NCBI GenBank assembly: GCA_037042185.1
Contig: JAXQJY010000027.1
Location: 434,001 to 498,000 of the forward strand
DNA from: Sordariomycetes sp. S80-01Y
Lineage: Eukaryota > Ascomycota > Sordariomycetes
Direction of reading: 5' to 3'
Length of the DNA: 64,000 nt
Under the pieces are notes generated by a model that worked only from the letters and a program-made list of their open reading frames with translations, was not told where the DNA came from and ran no database searches. The position numbers were made by a program, and so were the translations under genes. This document shows, in pieces, positions 46,024 to 57,717 of this stretch. How positions within the stretch are numbered: position 1 is the first letter of the stretch; every line of letters starts with the position of its first letter.

Positions 46024-46887
46024 TCATCCCCATTGACAGGGGCCACCGTAGCCTGGAGCTCGACCCATCATCATCATTTCCAATCCAACCACGCGGTTTC
46101 GCAAATGGTTGTTTTCCCGGAGAAGAGCCTCATTGGATCGCTCGAGATGAGCAATGTATTCGGTCGCCTTACTCAAGACTGTGGCTTTGTTGAGCTTGTG
46201 GGCAGGCGCCAGACCACCTAAGCTCTCGGCTTCAACCGCCAGCTCGGCATCGTCGACCCCCTCGCCCTCTCGCCCGAGTCGGTGAACCATGACTCGAAGT
46301 GAAGGGACAGCATCCCTCAGCGCGGCGATTTTGTCGTTCAAATTCGTCCGATAGCGCTTCTCAATCATGTTGTGGGTGGTCTTCCTTGGCTGGGATGGCG
46401 TGGTTGTCACCGTTGGGGGAGGCGACTCTGACGATCTGGAGGAAGACTCGGTCCCGGAGCCAGCAGACTTGCGCTTCCTGGCTGATGGGGGAGTTTGAGG
46501 AAAGAGACTTTTGGTGTCCGATGTGGGATGGTCCATGTCTGCCGTAGAGGGTTGCGGGTGGCTCATCTTCCTCTCACAGAGACCTGACGGACCCTCGTTG
46601 TAAACCGGCCATGAATTGTTGCGACAGGACGTATGAAATCCGCTCATGGCTTGTTGCTGACTCTGGAAAGAAGGTGCCCCGAAGGTCATGGCCTCAAGAC
46701 TAGAAGCCTCGAGCTCTGCATCCGAGAGGAATGATACTGGGATCTTGGAAATGTCTACATCTTCAAAGATCTCCTGCTTGGGGAAGCTCTCGTCGAACGG
46801 AGATATCGCAGAATCGCTGCTGCCCGGGGCAAGCCAAGCGCCTCCCACGGGTGCAGTGAAGGACTCGGTGGTGAAGATTGCAGACAT
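46024..46887 (-). CDS. SREBP-type bHLH transcription factor
   Basis: Single exon, 287 aa, from the ATG at 46887. The basic region and helix 1 (about 170-197) read KTTHNMIEKRYRTNLNDKI; the Tyr in EKRYR is the mark of SREBP-type bHLH proteins, which bind SRE as well as E-box sites. The loop (about 198-230) is longer than usual and holds an acidic stretch (GEGVDDAELAVEAESLGG). Helix 2 (KLNKATVLSKATEYIAHLER) runs into a leucine-zipper-like helix to about residue 271. The N-terminal half is Ser/Pro-rich, probably an activation domain. No membrane segments follow, so this is not a membrane-tethered SREBP; it is more like the short fungal bHLH regulators involved in development, hypoxia or metabolism. 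Confidence 0.9.
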   Translation of the reverse strand: MSAIFTTESFTAPVGGAWLAPGSSDSAISPFDESFPKQEIFEDVDISKIPVSFLSDAELEASSLEAMTFGAPSFQSQQQAMSGFHTSCRNNSWPVYNEGPSGLCERKMSHPQPSTADMDHPTSDTKSLFPQTPPSARKRKSAGSGTESSSRSSESPPPTVTTTPSQPRKTTHNMIEKRYRTNLNDKIAALRDAVPSLRVMVHRLGREGEGVDDAELAVEAESLGGLAPAHKLNKATVLSKATEYIAHLERSNEALLRENNHLRNRVVGLEMMMMGRAPGYGGPCQWG

Positions 46888-49267
46888 GGGTACACAAGTG
46901 CTGAAGGTGCGATATGTGAAGCGACCAGGATAGGGTGTTGTTGTACGTGCTAAGTTGGATTTCAACCCGACATCAGGTAAGGCCGTCCCCAATCGCTTTA
47001 ACGGCCCTCTCTGACGTTCCGCAAGAGCGCCGATGCGGAGAAGGGCGTCGGCGTCGGGGGAGAGAGGGGTCAATCGCCGGCCGGTGTGAGTCCAAGAAGA
47101 CTGGCCTCCAAGACAACAAGGGCGGCAGCCGAGACAGAGGCGTCTACGGGGGGAAGTATCTGTCCGTCGCCACGATCGATACAGAGAGGCTCAGGCAACG
47201 GCTTGGGAGGATGTTGACGGTGGGCTCAGGCAGCGAGCCTCGTCTCTCTTTCTTTCTCTCTATGGCGAGTCCCAGCATTGCCAGGATGAACTGCGACTGT
47301 CCTGTTCCCCTGGGGTCGCACAGCAGCCCGTCGAGAGATTGTCAAGTTGATGTGCAGCGACGCCGCCATAATTGGCCGGTGAGAGTGAAGCGTGAGGGGT
47401 GGGGGAGGAGGCGCAAGAGACACATGCATTCAAGCCAGAGGAGGAGAAAGTGATATTTACAACGGCTAAGATGCGGGTGGTTACCTCATATGCAGGCTGT
47501 GGCTTCGGACATGGTCTAGAGAAGCGTGCATTTCTACTACGCCCGTGCTGATATTCTTACGCGCACATGTATGCGCACTGCATATAATCACCTTTGCCCA
47601 CAGCATCACTGGTCTCGATCCAGGGCCGATGCATGTGGCACCATCTAACTTGGCTTTACGGAGTATGTTAGGAGCCTTACCATCTTGGACGGACGGTCCC
47701 CGTTGAAACGATAAGGCCGACCCGACCTGTCGGCTCTCCGTCGATGGCATTGCTTTGCCGCATCATGGAATGCTGCTTGCTCAGTGGGGGGCTGGTAGAA
47801 TGGTCAGCTCTGAGACACTGACAGACATGGGCCGCACGAAGTCGATGTGATGGGAGGGACATCTGACGGCATCATTCGAACTCTTCGATCGATTCTTCAT
47901 GACCAAGACCCAATTTTTACATCATGGCCTGGAGCTGACGAAGTCAAACGCCGATGATCTTCGTTGCGGAAAAGGGGCGACGTGGAAATGTCTTGGGTCG
48001 GCGTGGGAAACCTAGAAACCGTCGTCAGCTGGATCCGACCCGCTAAGCTCGTATGGAGGCTATCAATAATCAATCAGGCTGCTCTATCTTCATCGACAGG
48101 GACGCGATTCAAACGGTCAAGCTGTTTGTCGTTGAGCTCAGCGTTGCGAGGAGTGTGGTCAGCCAGCAGCTAGCTTCGGTTGTACCACCGTCCAGCATGC
48201 AGATTCACTGCTAGCAGCGACAAATAATGACCTCACTAAACGTCCCGAGAAAAGAGAGCCGTGTTCCTGAGCTGAGATCCGGGAACTAAGGAGATCCCTT
48301 ACTGCTGCGTGGCATAGGTGAGACAGTCGACCTCGACCAGTCCGCTTGCTCCGCCGACGCCCGATCCTTCTGCGTCCCCGACGCTCGGTCTTGGTGTGCG
48401 TTCTCCTCCTTCAAAGAAGCTCTTGACGATCACATGGTTTTTCGGATGCGTTCTAGTACTCGTGCGGCGGTATCCTGGTGTTTTCTCTCATGATGTAACA
48501 GGTAACAGGCACCTGGAGATGATCCGCTTCCGGTTTCCGATGGTATAACATCGACGGTAGTCTGCATGGGCATGGAAAGATTGAAAACGAGTGGCGTCCA
48601 GAGATACATAAAATGTGTGCATAAGCATTTTAGAGAATCAAGACTCCCGAAGCCAACTCCAATATCTCCCCAGGGATGTCCTTGAAGGGTACTGACATCT
48701 TTCCCTGCCCAAGCTTCCGTCAAACATACCTACGATCCGTCCCGCCACTGGGCATGAGCTCGAGGGTAGAAGGCTAGGGTATCGATTCTGTACTCCCTAA
48801 TGAAATCACGCATCGCAACACATCTTCACATCATACGGAAAGCAAGACGAGAATGCTGGCAAAGTACCCCTGTTTGTCCTCGTCGGGATTGATTTCTTGT
48901 TCATCTAATGGATAGAAGCTCAGTACATGATCATTATCAGTAGGATGAGTCGTGTTATGCCATCGTAGGATCGTCGCGGCGGCCCATACAGATCTCATTC
49001 TTTGCAAGACATAAAATCTTGCCTTCGGCAGTCTGCGTCTTAGTCGGAGCAGCTCCATCAAATTCGGGCAGCAGCCGCCAAGCGCTTCTGAAAGGTCTCG
49101 TTGAGATGAGGCGTCTTACGCATGTTCCTCTGACCCACGAGGCCCTCCTCGAAGTACGGATCGAAGCTGTCCGAATCTTTGGCACTGGAGGGTGTGAAAG
49201 ATCCACTGGTGTGTTTGCTTTCGACGCCCTCCGACACGAGGGAGCTGGAGCAGCGTTCTGCGTCTCG
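46888..49267. other. Gene-poor region, 2.4 kb
   Basis: Upstream of the bHLH gene and downstream of the STRAP-like gene. Frames here are short (under 100 codons apart from one starting at a non-ATG codon upstream of the bHLH gene) and unrecognised. The 5' part probably holds the long leader and promoter of the bHLH gene, as is common for fungal regulators. No repeat of note. Confidence 0.5.
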
Positions 49268-50400
49268 CTATTCCGCAGCACGTTCGGACGCACCTCCCTT
49301 CCAAAGACCGTAGAAGCCTTCGCAGTTCTTCCACATCTTGATGGTGCCGTCTTCAGAGCCAGTAGCGTAGAGCTTGCCGTCGGGCGAGAAGGCAATAGAC
49401 CATATCGGACCATGGTGACCCTTATGCGTGTCGATCTCCACCTGATCGTCATAGCGAAGGACCTTGGCCCAGGTACCTGGCTCCTCCCCTACAACAAGTT
49501 TGCGGCCTTTGACGTCGAGTGCCACACTAGCGATAGAGTAGGGCAAAGCAATGTGCTTGAGCTCTTCCATCGCCCTGTCGCCTCCCCAGAAGTACACGGA
49601 CTTTCCAGCAGTGACAGACAAGATTGGTTTGCCCCCACCAATGTCGCTTGGAGAGGCGTACTCTGGGGAGAGTGACACCATCTCACACGACTTGATCTCG
49701 CCTTCAAGCACCTCCTGATGAATGACTGCGCGGCTTGGAAGGTCTAACCACCGCAGAGTCTTGTCCGAAGCAGTGACGATGGTATTCGGGTCGTGTGTCC
49801 AGCAAACAAACTTGATGCTGCCAGTGTGGACGCCTTCGCCGATCTCGAAGCCGGTCGATGCATGAATAGTAGTCGAGCCAGAGTTGGCAAGCTCGGCCAG
49901 GTCAAAGATACGGAGCTTCTTTTCCATGCCAGCGGTGGCTACGAGATCGGAGTTATCAGGTGGATATGCAACAGCACGGACGATGTGATCGTGCTGGATC
50001 GTGTAGAGAGCCTCACCGGTGTGAGTGTCCCAAATCTTGCTGCGGTACGTTAGTTTATGGTAGCTTGATAGCTACAGGGCGAAACCTTACGCAGTGAAGT
50101 CGGCAGAAGCAGTGGCAGCGTTGGAAGCGTCAGGGCTCAGCCTGGCCTGCCACACGGCGCCCTTGTGGCCGATGAAGGTGCCGATCCAGTCGCCAGTGAC
50201 GCCGTCTCGAAGCATTGGGTTTCCATCTAGGTCGCGTCAGTGTGGCTCCAATAACCGTGAGTGCGCTGCAGACCCTTGCAAGCGGAGATCATGTAGTAGG
50301 TCTCCTCCTTCTCGAGATTGGAGAAGCAGATGTGGGGGACTGGTCGAGAATGTCCGTGACAAGTCAGGGGGACGTATTGTCTAGGCGCTTCGGTAGCCAT
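49268..50400 (-). CDS. WD40 protein, STRAP-like (serine/threonine kinase receptor-associated protein family)
   Basis: Three exons (50274-50400, 50091-50226, 49268-50039; introns 47 and 51 nt) give 344 aa, the usual length of STRAP. WD40 repeats are seen throughout: [32 protein letters not shown] ending [21 protein letters not shown] ending [21 protein letters not shown] ending DKTLRWLD, and [20 protein letters not shown] ending DGTIKMW. A seven-blade propeller is expected. In animals STRAP (unrip) works with the SMN complex and in signalling; in fungi it is a conserved scaffold of less certain role. Divergent from the Doa1/PLAA gene, with 849 bp between starts. Confidence 0.92.
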
Positions 50401-51249
50401 TTTTCGGGTGTATCGTTGGAGGAGGTCGTGGTCGGATCAGTCAAGAAGTCGGGGAGAATTGGGTATCTTTTGGAAACGTGCGTAGTCGTGTCTAGGTGTT
50501 GGAGCGACGAGCGATCGAGGCAACAAAAGAGATTCGTAACGGTCGTAAACGTCGTGAGAGGGGCAACAGTTGACAAGGTCGATCCACAAAGTCGGGTTTT
50601 CCTACAGACCCTGCGAGGGCTCGTGTTGACAGTCGTTGGTCGTCGATCGCGACTATGAACAAGGTCCCGTTTGCGCGTAAGAAGGTGGTTTCACGAAGTC
50701 GGTGGCGGACTGGAGCAGAGCTCGCCGGCGCAAAGAAGAGATCGTCGGGGAACAAGAAAAGAATCAGAGCACAGCGCCTGCCTGCTTGCCTGGGGGTGAT
50801 TGACTCGTGGTGGCAGCTGGAGCAGACACTCGTGACCCTGTCAGCTTCAACCGGCGCGTTGTAGGTATCCGTAGAAAAGAAGGATGGGGAGACAAGTCAG
50901 AATCGCGGTGGAAGTCACGATGCGCGAGCCACTTTTGACTTAGGCTTCCCAGGAACTTGAAGGTGCCAAGGCCGACCACTGGCAAGTCATGCTGAGGGGA
51001 AAGAGAGCCCCCACTGCCACGACCCTGGCAGCTGGGGCCCACCGCAGCCATTGGCAGTGCGCTGCTCTACGGAATACTGGGCATGGCATTACCAAGCCAC
51101 ATTTAGAGGGGCAGTGTGGCGCTCTTCACATTCGAGAGCTGCGCTAGCCACGGCGGTTGCATCACCTCCCGCAGCCTTGAGCCGGGGAGCTTGAGTTCCA
51201 TCACCATCTTCCTGCTTCTTGCACAGTATCCTCTCTGCGGGCCGTTAAC
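50401..51249. promoter_or_regulatory. Divergent promoter of two WD40 genes
   Basis: 849 bp between the starts of the STRAP-like and Doa1-like genes. GC-moderate, no TATA box seen, as is usual for constitutive genes. No third gene recognised. Confidence 0.5.
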
Positions 51250-53630
51250 ATGGCTGATCAAGGCTTCAAGCTGTCGGCACAGCTCGTCGGCCACGAAGCA
51301 GATGTAAGCACCGATCAAACCTTTGAATGTCCCACCTGAATACGTTCTGATCGCTCCTCGAACAGGTTCGCGCCGTTAGTTTCCCCTCCCCCGAGCTCGT
51401 TCTCTCGGCTTCGCGGGACTGCAGCGTTCGCGTATGGCGTCGCAAGGACAAGGCATTCGAAGGCGCACTCCTCAGTCGAGGATCAGAATACGTCAACTCG
51501 CTCACATATTTCCCACCGAATAAAGAACACGCCGATGGTCTAGTCATCTCCGGTGGAAAGGACACCATCATCGAGGCTAAGGCACCTAGCCGGCACACTG
51601 GCGACAATGCTGAGAGACTGCTTGTCGGACACGCAAACAACGTCTGTACGCTCGATGTTTCCCCTGGCGGGACTTTCGTCGTCTCTGGTGGATGGGATGG
51701 CCAAGCGCGTGTATGGAATCTCGACAAGTGGGAGACCGAGTTCCAGCTCCAGGGTCACGACGGGAATGTCTGGAGCGCCATCGCCTTTGACGACAATACG
51801 GTCGTAACCGCAAGTGCCGATAAAGGCATACGCATATTCGACCTCAGGCAGGCCTCGGCTGGTCAAGTGCAGCCTCAATCTACCATCCATACTCCTGATA
51901 TCGCCCGAGCCCTGTGCAGGGTACCTCTGGACCACCCTAGCGGAGCCGATATTGCGAGTGCAAGCAATGATGGCATCATACGGTTGTGGAAGCTGAACGG
52001 ACAGCAAGTTGGAGAGCTCCATGGCCATGAGAGTTTCATCTACTCCTTGGCAGCTCTGCCAACAGGAGAGTTGGTCAGCTCGGGTGAGGATCGCACAGTC
52101 AGAGTATGGCGGGGATCCGAATGCATTCAAACTATAACTCACCCTGCCATCTCCGTCTGGGATGTGGCTGTGAACCAAGATACTGGAGACATCGCCACGG
52201 GCGCCAGCGACAGCGTTGCCCGGGTATTTACACGCCGACCCGAGGCTGTTGCGGATGCACAAACCCTGAAGGAGTTTGAAGACGCGGTCAAGGGTTCAGC
52301 CATCCCGCAACAGCAAGTCGGGGGGGTGAATAAGGAGAAGCTACCGGGCCCCGATTTCCTCACGTCGAAAGCTGGGACGAAAGAGGGCCAGGTCCAGATG
52401 ATCAGGGAAGACAACGGAAACGTTACAGCACATCAATGGTCGGTCAGCCAGCAGCAATGGGTCAACGTCGGCACAGTTGTAGATGCGGTTGGGAGCACAG
52501 GCAAGAAAGTCGAGTACAAAGGCGAGATGTATGACTATGTCTTTGATGTCGACATCGAGGAGGGTAAGCCTCCGCTCAAGTTACCTTACAACTTATCAGA
52601 GAATCCATACGAGCGGGCAACCAAATTCCTCGGCCAGTATGAGCTCCCACTCACATATCTCGACCAAGTCGCCAACTTCATCACCCAGAATACGCAAGGT
52701 GCAGCAACGCTTGGCCAGCCGGGGCAGTCTGGTGGCGCAGATCCATACGGCACTGAATCGCGATACCGTCCAGGAGATGCTGAACAGCAGCAACCCAAGT
52801 CAATTCCTCAAAAGGACTATCTCAGCATCCCTGCTGCGAAGTACGACGCCATGTTCAACAAGATCTTGACGATCAATAAAAACATGGTCTCAGCTGGCCG
52901 CAAGGATGCCGCATTGAACCCAGGCGAGGAATCGGTGCTGCAGGAGCTCCGTCAGGCTCTCGAAGCATCGAAGCCTCCGCCAAAAAAAGCACTGGATATT
53001 GTTGTTCGGATCGTCACAGCTTGGCCCTATTCAGATCGTCTTGCCGGGCTGGATGCACTGCGCTGCATGGCTAGATACCATGTCGCAGCGCAGTATTCAA
53101 GCGAAGAGGGCAAATCTCTAGTGGACGTTGCCATCAATTCATCACTCCCAGAAGGAGAGACGCCAAACGAGAACGCGGTCATGTTGGGCGCTCGAGCGAT
53201 TGCCAATCTCTCGATGTCGGCAGACGGCCGAAGTGTTGTCAGCGCTCAGGCCAATGACATTCTCGGTTTCCTCGAACGGGTGACCGGCATCCAAGGAGGA
53301 GAGGTCATTGGTAAATTCAATCGTAATGTGTTGATTGCCATCTCGACCGTATCTGTCAATCTCAGCGTCCTCGTTTCTCGAGAGAACCTGCTGGCGCCTC
53401 AACAACGTCGACGGCTGATGGCCATACTGGGGGCCATCTTGTCGGAACAGTCCGATTCGGAAGTGCTGTACCGATCGCTCGTTGCGCTTGGGACGCTCCT
53501 ATCTGCCGGAGCGGGACCCGTGACAGAGGGCCTGGATGTACGGAGTTGGGTTCAGACGGCGTCGGATAAGGGTACGGAAGATCGAGTGAAGCAGCTGGCT
53601 CGCGAGTGCGCCAAATTCGTCTCGAGATGA
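51250..53630 (+). CDS. Doa1/Ufd3/PLAA-type ubiquitin-binding protein
   Basis: Two exons (51250-51303 and 51366-53630; 62-nt intron) give 772 aa. WD40 repeats fill about residues 10-300 (GHEADVRAVSFPSPELVLSA, GHANNVCTLDVSP, GHDGNVWSAIAFDD, GHESFIYSLAALPTGELVSS). A PFU ubiquitin-binding domain follows at about 370-470 (HQWSVSQQQWVNVGTVVDAV, YDYVFDVDIEEGKPPLKLPY, NPYERATKFL), then a Gln/Pro-rich linker and a PUL Armadillo-like domain from about 497 (IPQKDYLSIPAAKYDAMFNK) to the end. In yeast Doa1 binds Cdc48/p97 through PUL and helps ubiquitin recycling, mitochondrial protein turnover and ribophagy. The splice site is fixed by the first WD40 repeat running across it. Confidence 0.95.
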
Positions 53631-54054
53631 AGTTGAGAAACCTGCTTCTCATACACAGGACTAGAGTAGATGGGAGGAGCCAAGCCCAGAAGATCTTTGG
53701 GTGCTACGCCACTTCTTCGGGCATTTGGCGCTCTTGTGACCACACTGGTGAAGCTAGGGACATGCGTCTGGCGAAAGCAATAGCATCAGCATAGAGGCAT
53801 GAATTTATTTCAAAGATGAATCACTGGCATGTAATCCTCTCGACCCCTCCGCATGGACCGTTGCCTGAGTGTCATCAAAGACCGTCCGCAGGGGTTTTCC
53901 TGCTCACCCTGTTCGGTATCATCCAAATATCAAATTTATCCCAGGAACTCCGGTCGGAGTATGTCCAGACCATAAACGCCGCATACCCAAGTTCCGACAT
54001 GCATATTATGTACACAGACGCCAATACCCGATCACGCACTAAGCCATGCTTGGC
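53631..54054. other. Convergent 3' region, 424 bp
   Basis: Between the 3' ends of the Doa1-like and BIM1-like genes. Expected to hold both terminators. No further feature seen. Confidence 0.55.
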
Positions 54055-54862
54055 TTACAGCAAGGCCCAGAGACCACCAAGGACAGCCATGGAGAACCAG
54101 GCCAGCTGCGAGTGTACTGTCGAGGCCAGCGACTCGACCTCGTCATAGCGCTTGCCAGTGTCCGGGTTAACGGTGGCGATGGTATACAGCTCTGCGAAGC
54201 CGAGCTCGGTCGAGTTGAAGCAGTTGTCCTCGTTGACTTCGGGGATCTTGTCGTCGCCGGGCTCGGCAAATTCAATGTCGACGCACTGGTCACTGATTAG
54301 CTCCTGCTTCGTTCCACTTAAATATCGAAATATTTGAACCTACCGAGTACAGAGCAGCCCCGTGGACGGCCAGCTCGACGACCTGGATCGTGGCCTTGTC
54401 ACCGGCCTTCACGTTCGCATCCTTTGGTAGGGGAACCTGCGGGAAGCAGACGGTGCCGGGGTAAGGCCCGTTGGTGGGACCGAGGATCTGAATGGGAGCC
54501 AGCATTGGGTTCGACATGTCCTCGGGACCGTCGTCGGGGCCGTTGGTGCCAAAACCCAAGTTGATGTGGACAAAGGCTGTTTCGTGGCCGCGGAACCATC
54601 CTGGCTGGAAGGCGACTGCACCACCAGTCGTGGGCCAGTATGTTCGGTTGGTTGTGGTTCCCACGCCACCACCTGTGATTGTCAGCCTGCTTCAGTGAAT
54701 ACCGAGACGAGGATTTGACTCACATGGATACTCCCACTGCATGCCATAGGGGAACGTCTCATTCGTGATCAGATTGTTGCCTCGCCATCCCGGGTAGCTG
54801 ATGATAACGTGTGCTGAAGCGACAGCGGCCAGCAAGGCGGCTAAAAGCGTGGACGACCACAT
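54055..54862 (-). CDS. BIM1/X325-type copper-binding, LPMO-like GPI-anchored protein
   Basis: Three exons (54724-54862, 54344-54672, 54055-54285; introns 51 and 58 nt) give 232 aa. A signal peptide ends AVASA at residue 17, so the mature protein would begin with His18 (HVIISYPGWRGNN), the first ligand of a copper histidine brace. The family pattern continues with NETFPYGMQWEYPCGGVG, a WPTTGG segment, QPGWFRGHET (second His), NGPYPGTVCFPQVPL and ALYSCVDIEF, where the last Cys pair is formed across intron 2. The hydrophobic C-terminus (LAWFSMAVLGGLWALL) fits a GPI-anchor signal. Known BIM1-like proteins share the LPMO fold but serve copper uptake or cell-wall roles rather than polysaccharide cleavage. 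Copper dependence here is inferred from family. Confidence 0.9.
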
Positions 54863-55627
54863 CGTCTTTGGCTTGGTCGGGTAGTTGATGTTGCTAGTAC
54901 CAACGAAGTCTCAAAATTTGAAGAGCAGGACATGCAAAGGACGAAATCAGAGTGGCAGCCGTCAAGGCAGACCAGCGGCCTTATGAGAGGCGGCCCCGGT
55001 ATGCTATTAATTGATAGCATGGGAAGCGCCGAACCAGTGCAACCGCCCTCTGGGAGAGGGAAGCTGTGTGATTTCTGCAGACAGCCAATGGGAGGAGAGT
55101 ATTGGACGAGTGAGGCCGCAGTGTGATGGTACATCGCGGGACGTGAGTGGAAGAAGTCGATGTTCTAAGCGCCGGGCTGCTGCAAGTCCCTGGTCAGCCT
55201 GCAGCCAAGTTGGCGCCCGTGCGGGGACCACCAGCCAATCGGCTTTTACAGGTGCGTTGGCAAAGTCTCATTGTCGTTGCCACTTCCGAGCAAGGGTGAA
55301 TCGGTGGCAGGGCAGATATGGTGATGTTGGTGATAGGATAGTTTCTTGGGGCATTGTGCGAATGCAGAGAGGACATGGAAGGAGCCAGCGCCAAGCGAGA
55401 CTCTACATAGCTCTTGCCGCTCGGATGGGGGTGGAGCCGGCTTCGCTTCTCACCTCACGGCACCTCACTCCGAGCCACCGAGCCAGACCCCGGCCCCACG
55501 CCCCCACTCTTTGCTCGATCTGGACGTCGGTGAAGCTTGACACCGAGTTGGTCTGGTCGGGGCTTTTCAGCATAGAATTTTTGACACCGTGAGCCCAAGC
55601 GTGAGTGTCTCGTCTACCGCTAGAGAA
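54863..55627. promoter_or_regulatory. Divergent intergenic region between BIM1-like and SRR1-like genes
   Basis: 765 bp, starts pointing apart. No TATA box or recognisable gene seen. A GTG codon at 55589 lies in frame upstream of the SRR1-like ATG but is not a likely start. Confidence 0.5.
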
Positions 55628-56584
55628 ATGGCGCCCGCCGAGATAACCAGCTCTGCGGCAGCTTCCAAAGACGACTGGACCTTCGTCAAACCCAAAAAGT
55701 GGCGCAATGGCCGGCAAGCAAAGCCACGTCAACCCGAGGGTGAAGTCCATCATGAGGCTCAGGTGAATCGAGACGAAAGCACTCTGCGGAGTCCCGAAGA
55801 AATCCGGAGTGAGTACAATCGAGTTCTCTCCCAGTACGAAAAGGAGCCAGCTTGTACAGCACTCAAGAGGGTCGTCAGGGAAATGCAACCCAAGCCCATC
55901 ACCCGCGGCATATGTCTCGGGATAGGCACGTTCGACCCCCCCGATGGTGGGTGGGACACCAAGAGGCGCACATATCTCCAGCTGTGGGCCTTCATCACCA
56001 TGGTCGAAGCTCTGGAAGAGCGGCAAGACAGTGGTCGGATCGAGTGTTTCTTCCAAGAGCCTCTTTTCACCAAGCCAGACTGTGCCTTCATCGAATCCCT
56101 GAGCCCGAGTTTCAGGGTCGTTGACTCTCCTGAGGGCTTCGAAAAGGTCAATCCTACCACCTTCCTCTACGGCCTTCACCTGTACCGGCCCATTTATGCC
56201 AAAGCCCTCGCGAAAGCAGCCCCCTCAATCTTCGTCGGCACGAGCCTCGACGTCTGGGACACGTAAGTGATAGCAGCAACGGCAAGTGTTTTCTCTGGAG
56301 AAAATAGCTAACTTCTTGACAGAGTCAGCTTTGGTCAGGCATCAGAATTCCTTCGCTCTCCTAACGTCGAAACCATCGAGTCGACGTATCGGAGGCGCGA
56401 ATTCCCATCAGGCGACAGCACTGCTTTCTCAAGCACCTCCATCTACTGGGCCGATGAAGGGGACTGCTCTGCCAGCCCACGCGACTGCGGAGTTGATGAA
56501 GTGACGCAGCTGGCGATGAGATTGCAAGCGGCTGCCACCCTCGAAGGCAAAGATGAGCCGTCCAGGGATGAGGGTGCTACATGA
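55628..56584 (+). CDS. SRR1-like domain protein
   Basis: Two exons (55628-56262 and 56323-56584; 60-nt intron) give 298 aa. The start at 55628 is the first ATG in frame. After a basic, disordered N-terminus (DDWTFVKPKKWRNGRQAKPR) the SRR1-like domain runs from about residue 70 to 225: ICLGIGTFDPP, YLQLWAFITMVEAL, CFFQEPLFTKPDCAFIESL, TFLYGLHLYRPIYAKAL and FVGTSLDVWDT. SRR1 of plants acts in light signalling and the yeast relative Ber1 in microtubule-linked processes; in filamentous fungi the role is unknown. The second exon encodes a Ser/Arg-rich tail of low conservation. Confidence 0.88.
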
Positions 56585-57717
56585 GGAGAGAGGAAGAAGT
56601 CAGGACCCTCGCCTCGTCTAAAAGGGTACCCAGAGCCCCGACGACAATCTCCCCCAAAGAACCGATGCGCGTCATGCGACTCATACAAAATGAATCTTCA
56701 TCCCACCATGTTGCAGGCTACCGTCTACCCACGGTCGGGGTGCTCCTGTTCCTCGCGAACGCGGTCGATATGCATGGCCTGTGGCTTGTGCGATGGAGTA
56801 TGAATCCGCCTGAACAACATGAACAACCCTTGTGGGACACTCAGGCAGTAGCAGACTTCGATAGAGTGGACGGATTTTGCAGATTCTCCGAGGTTATATC
56901 TGAGGTATGCACGCATCGTCGATTACTATCACCTCGGGCCACCTCCAACTAACATCCAGTCCAGTGTTCTCCTGGCGATCCTGTTGCAGGGAACGTGAAT
57001 CCACCAACTCAATTATAGCTGCTTGACGAGATCCAAGCTTGCCCGCTACTCGCTGTTGCCTCCATACTGAAAGACAATCAGACTAAGCCTTGACTGCATC
57101 GCCTAATAGACGCGCCTTCAACATCATACTTCTGTGACATGACATCCATACTTACTCGGCTCGCGGCATGAAATGAGCATCCTTCTTTATGCTACCCATA
57201 ACTTTCTATACTCTAGTCTGACATATTCTTCCCTCCAGTTTCGACCTTCCCCTCTTGCTTCGTATCACTCTCGTCCTCCGCGACGTTGTCTCCGCCCCCC
57301 CTTTTGGTGACCTTATCCTCTCTTTCTCTTTCGTATTTTTATCACAACCTCTTCAATAACTATCTCTTCACCATTTGGGTATTCTCTGTTGCTTGTCTTC
57401 TCCGGGTCAATCGGTCTTAATCGGAGAAGCACGGCATGGGTCTTTCCACTTCTATGAGCAGCCTTCCTCTTTTCGTCTGAAGTACCGCAAACGCAGGCTT
57501 CCACCTTTTTCTCCTTCTGTAAACAGTGGACCACATATGCTCACGCTTCTCTGTAGAAAGCGAACTCAACTCCCTCACGCTCGCTTTTCTTTTCATCTGG
57601 CACTACACACTCTCACCCCTTGACTTTGCCACTGTGAAAAGAGCGCAACATATATACTCTACATCGTCTGAGATCAAACTCAACGCAGGAGCAAACACCA
57701 CATCAGCATCAAACAAC
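56585..57717. promoter_or_regulatory. Intergenic region, 1.1 kb, with TATA-like box
   Basis: Contains long pyrimidine-rich runs (about 57220-57420). TATATA at 57651-57656 lies 67 bp before the ATG at 57718 and is the best core-promoter candidate. One 123-codon frame at 56581-56952 starts inside the SRR1-like stop region and has no recognisable product. Confidence 0.5.

Noticed and set aside
46888-47073. N-terminal extension of the bHLH protein
   Set aside because: It begins at a TTG codon; the ATG at 46887 starts just before the Ser/Pro-rich part typical of these factors.
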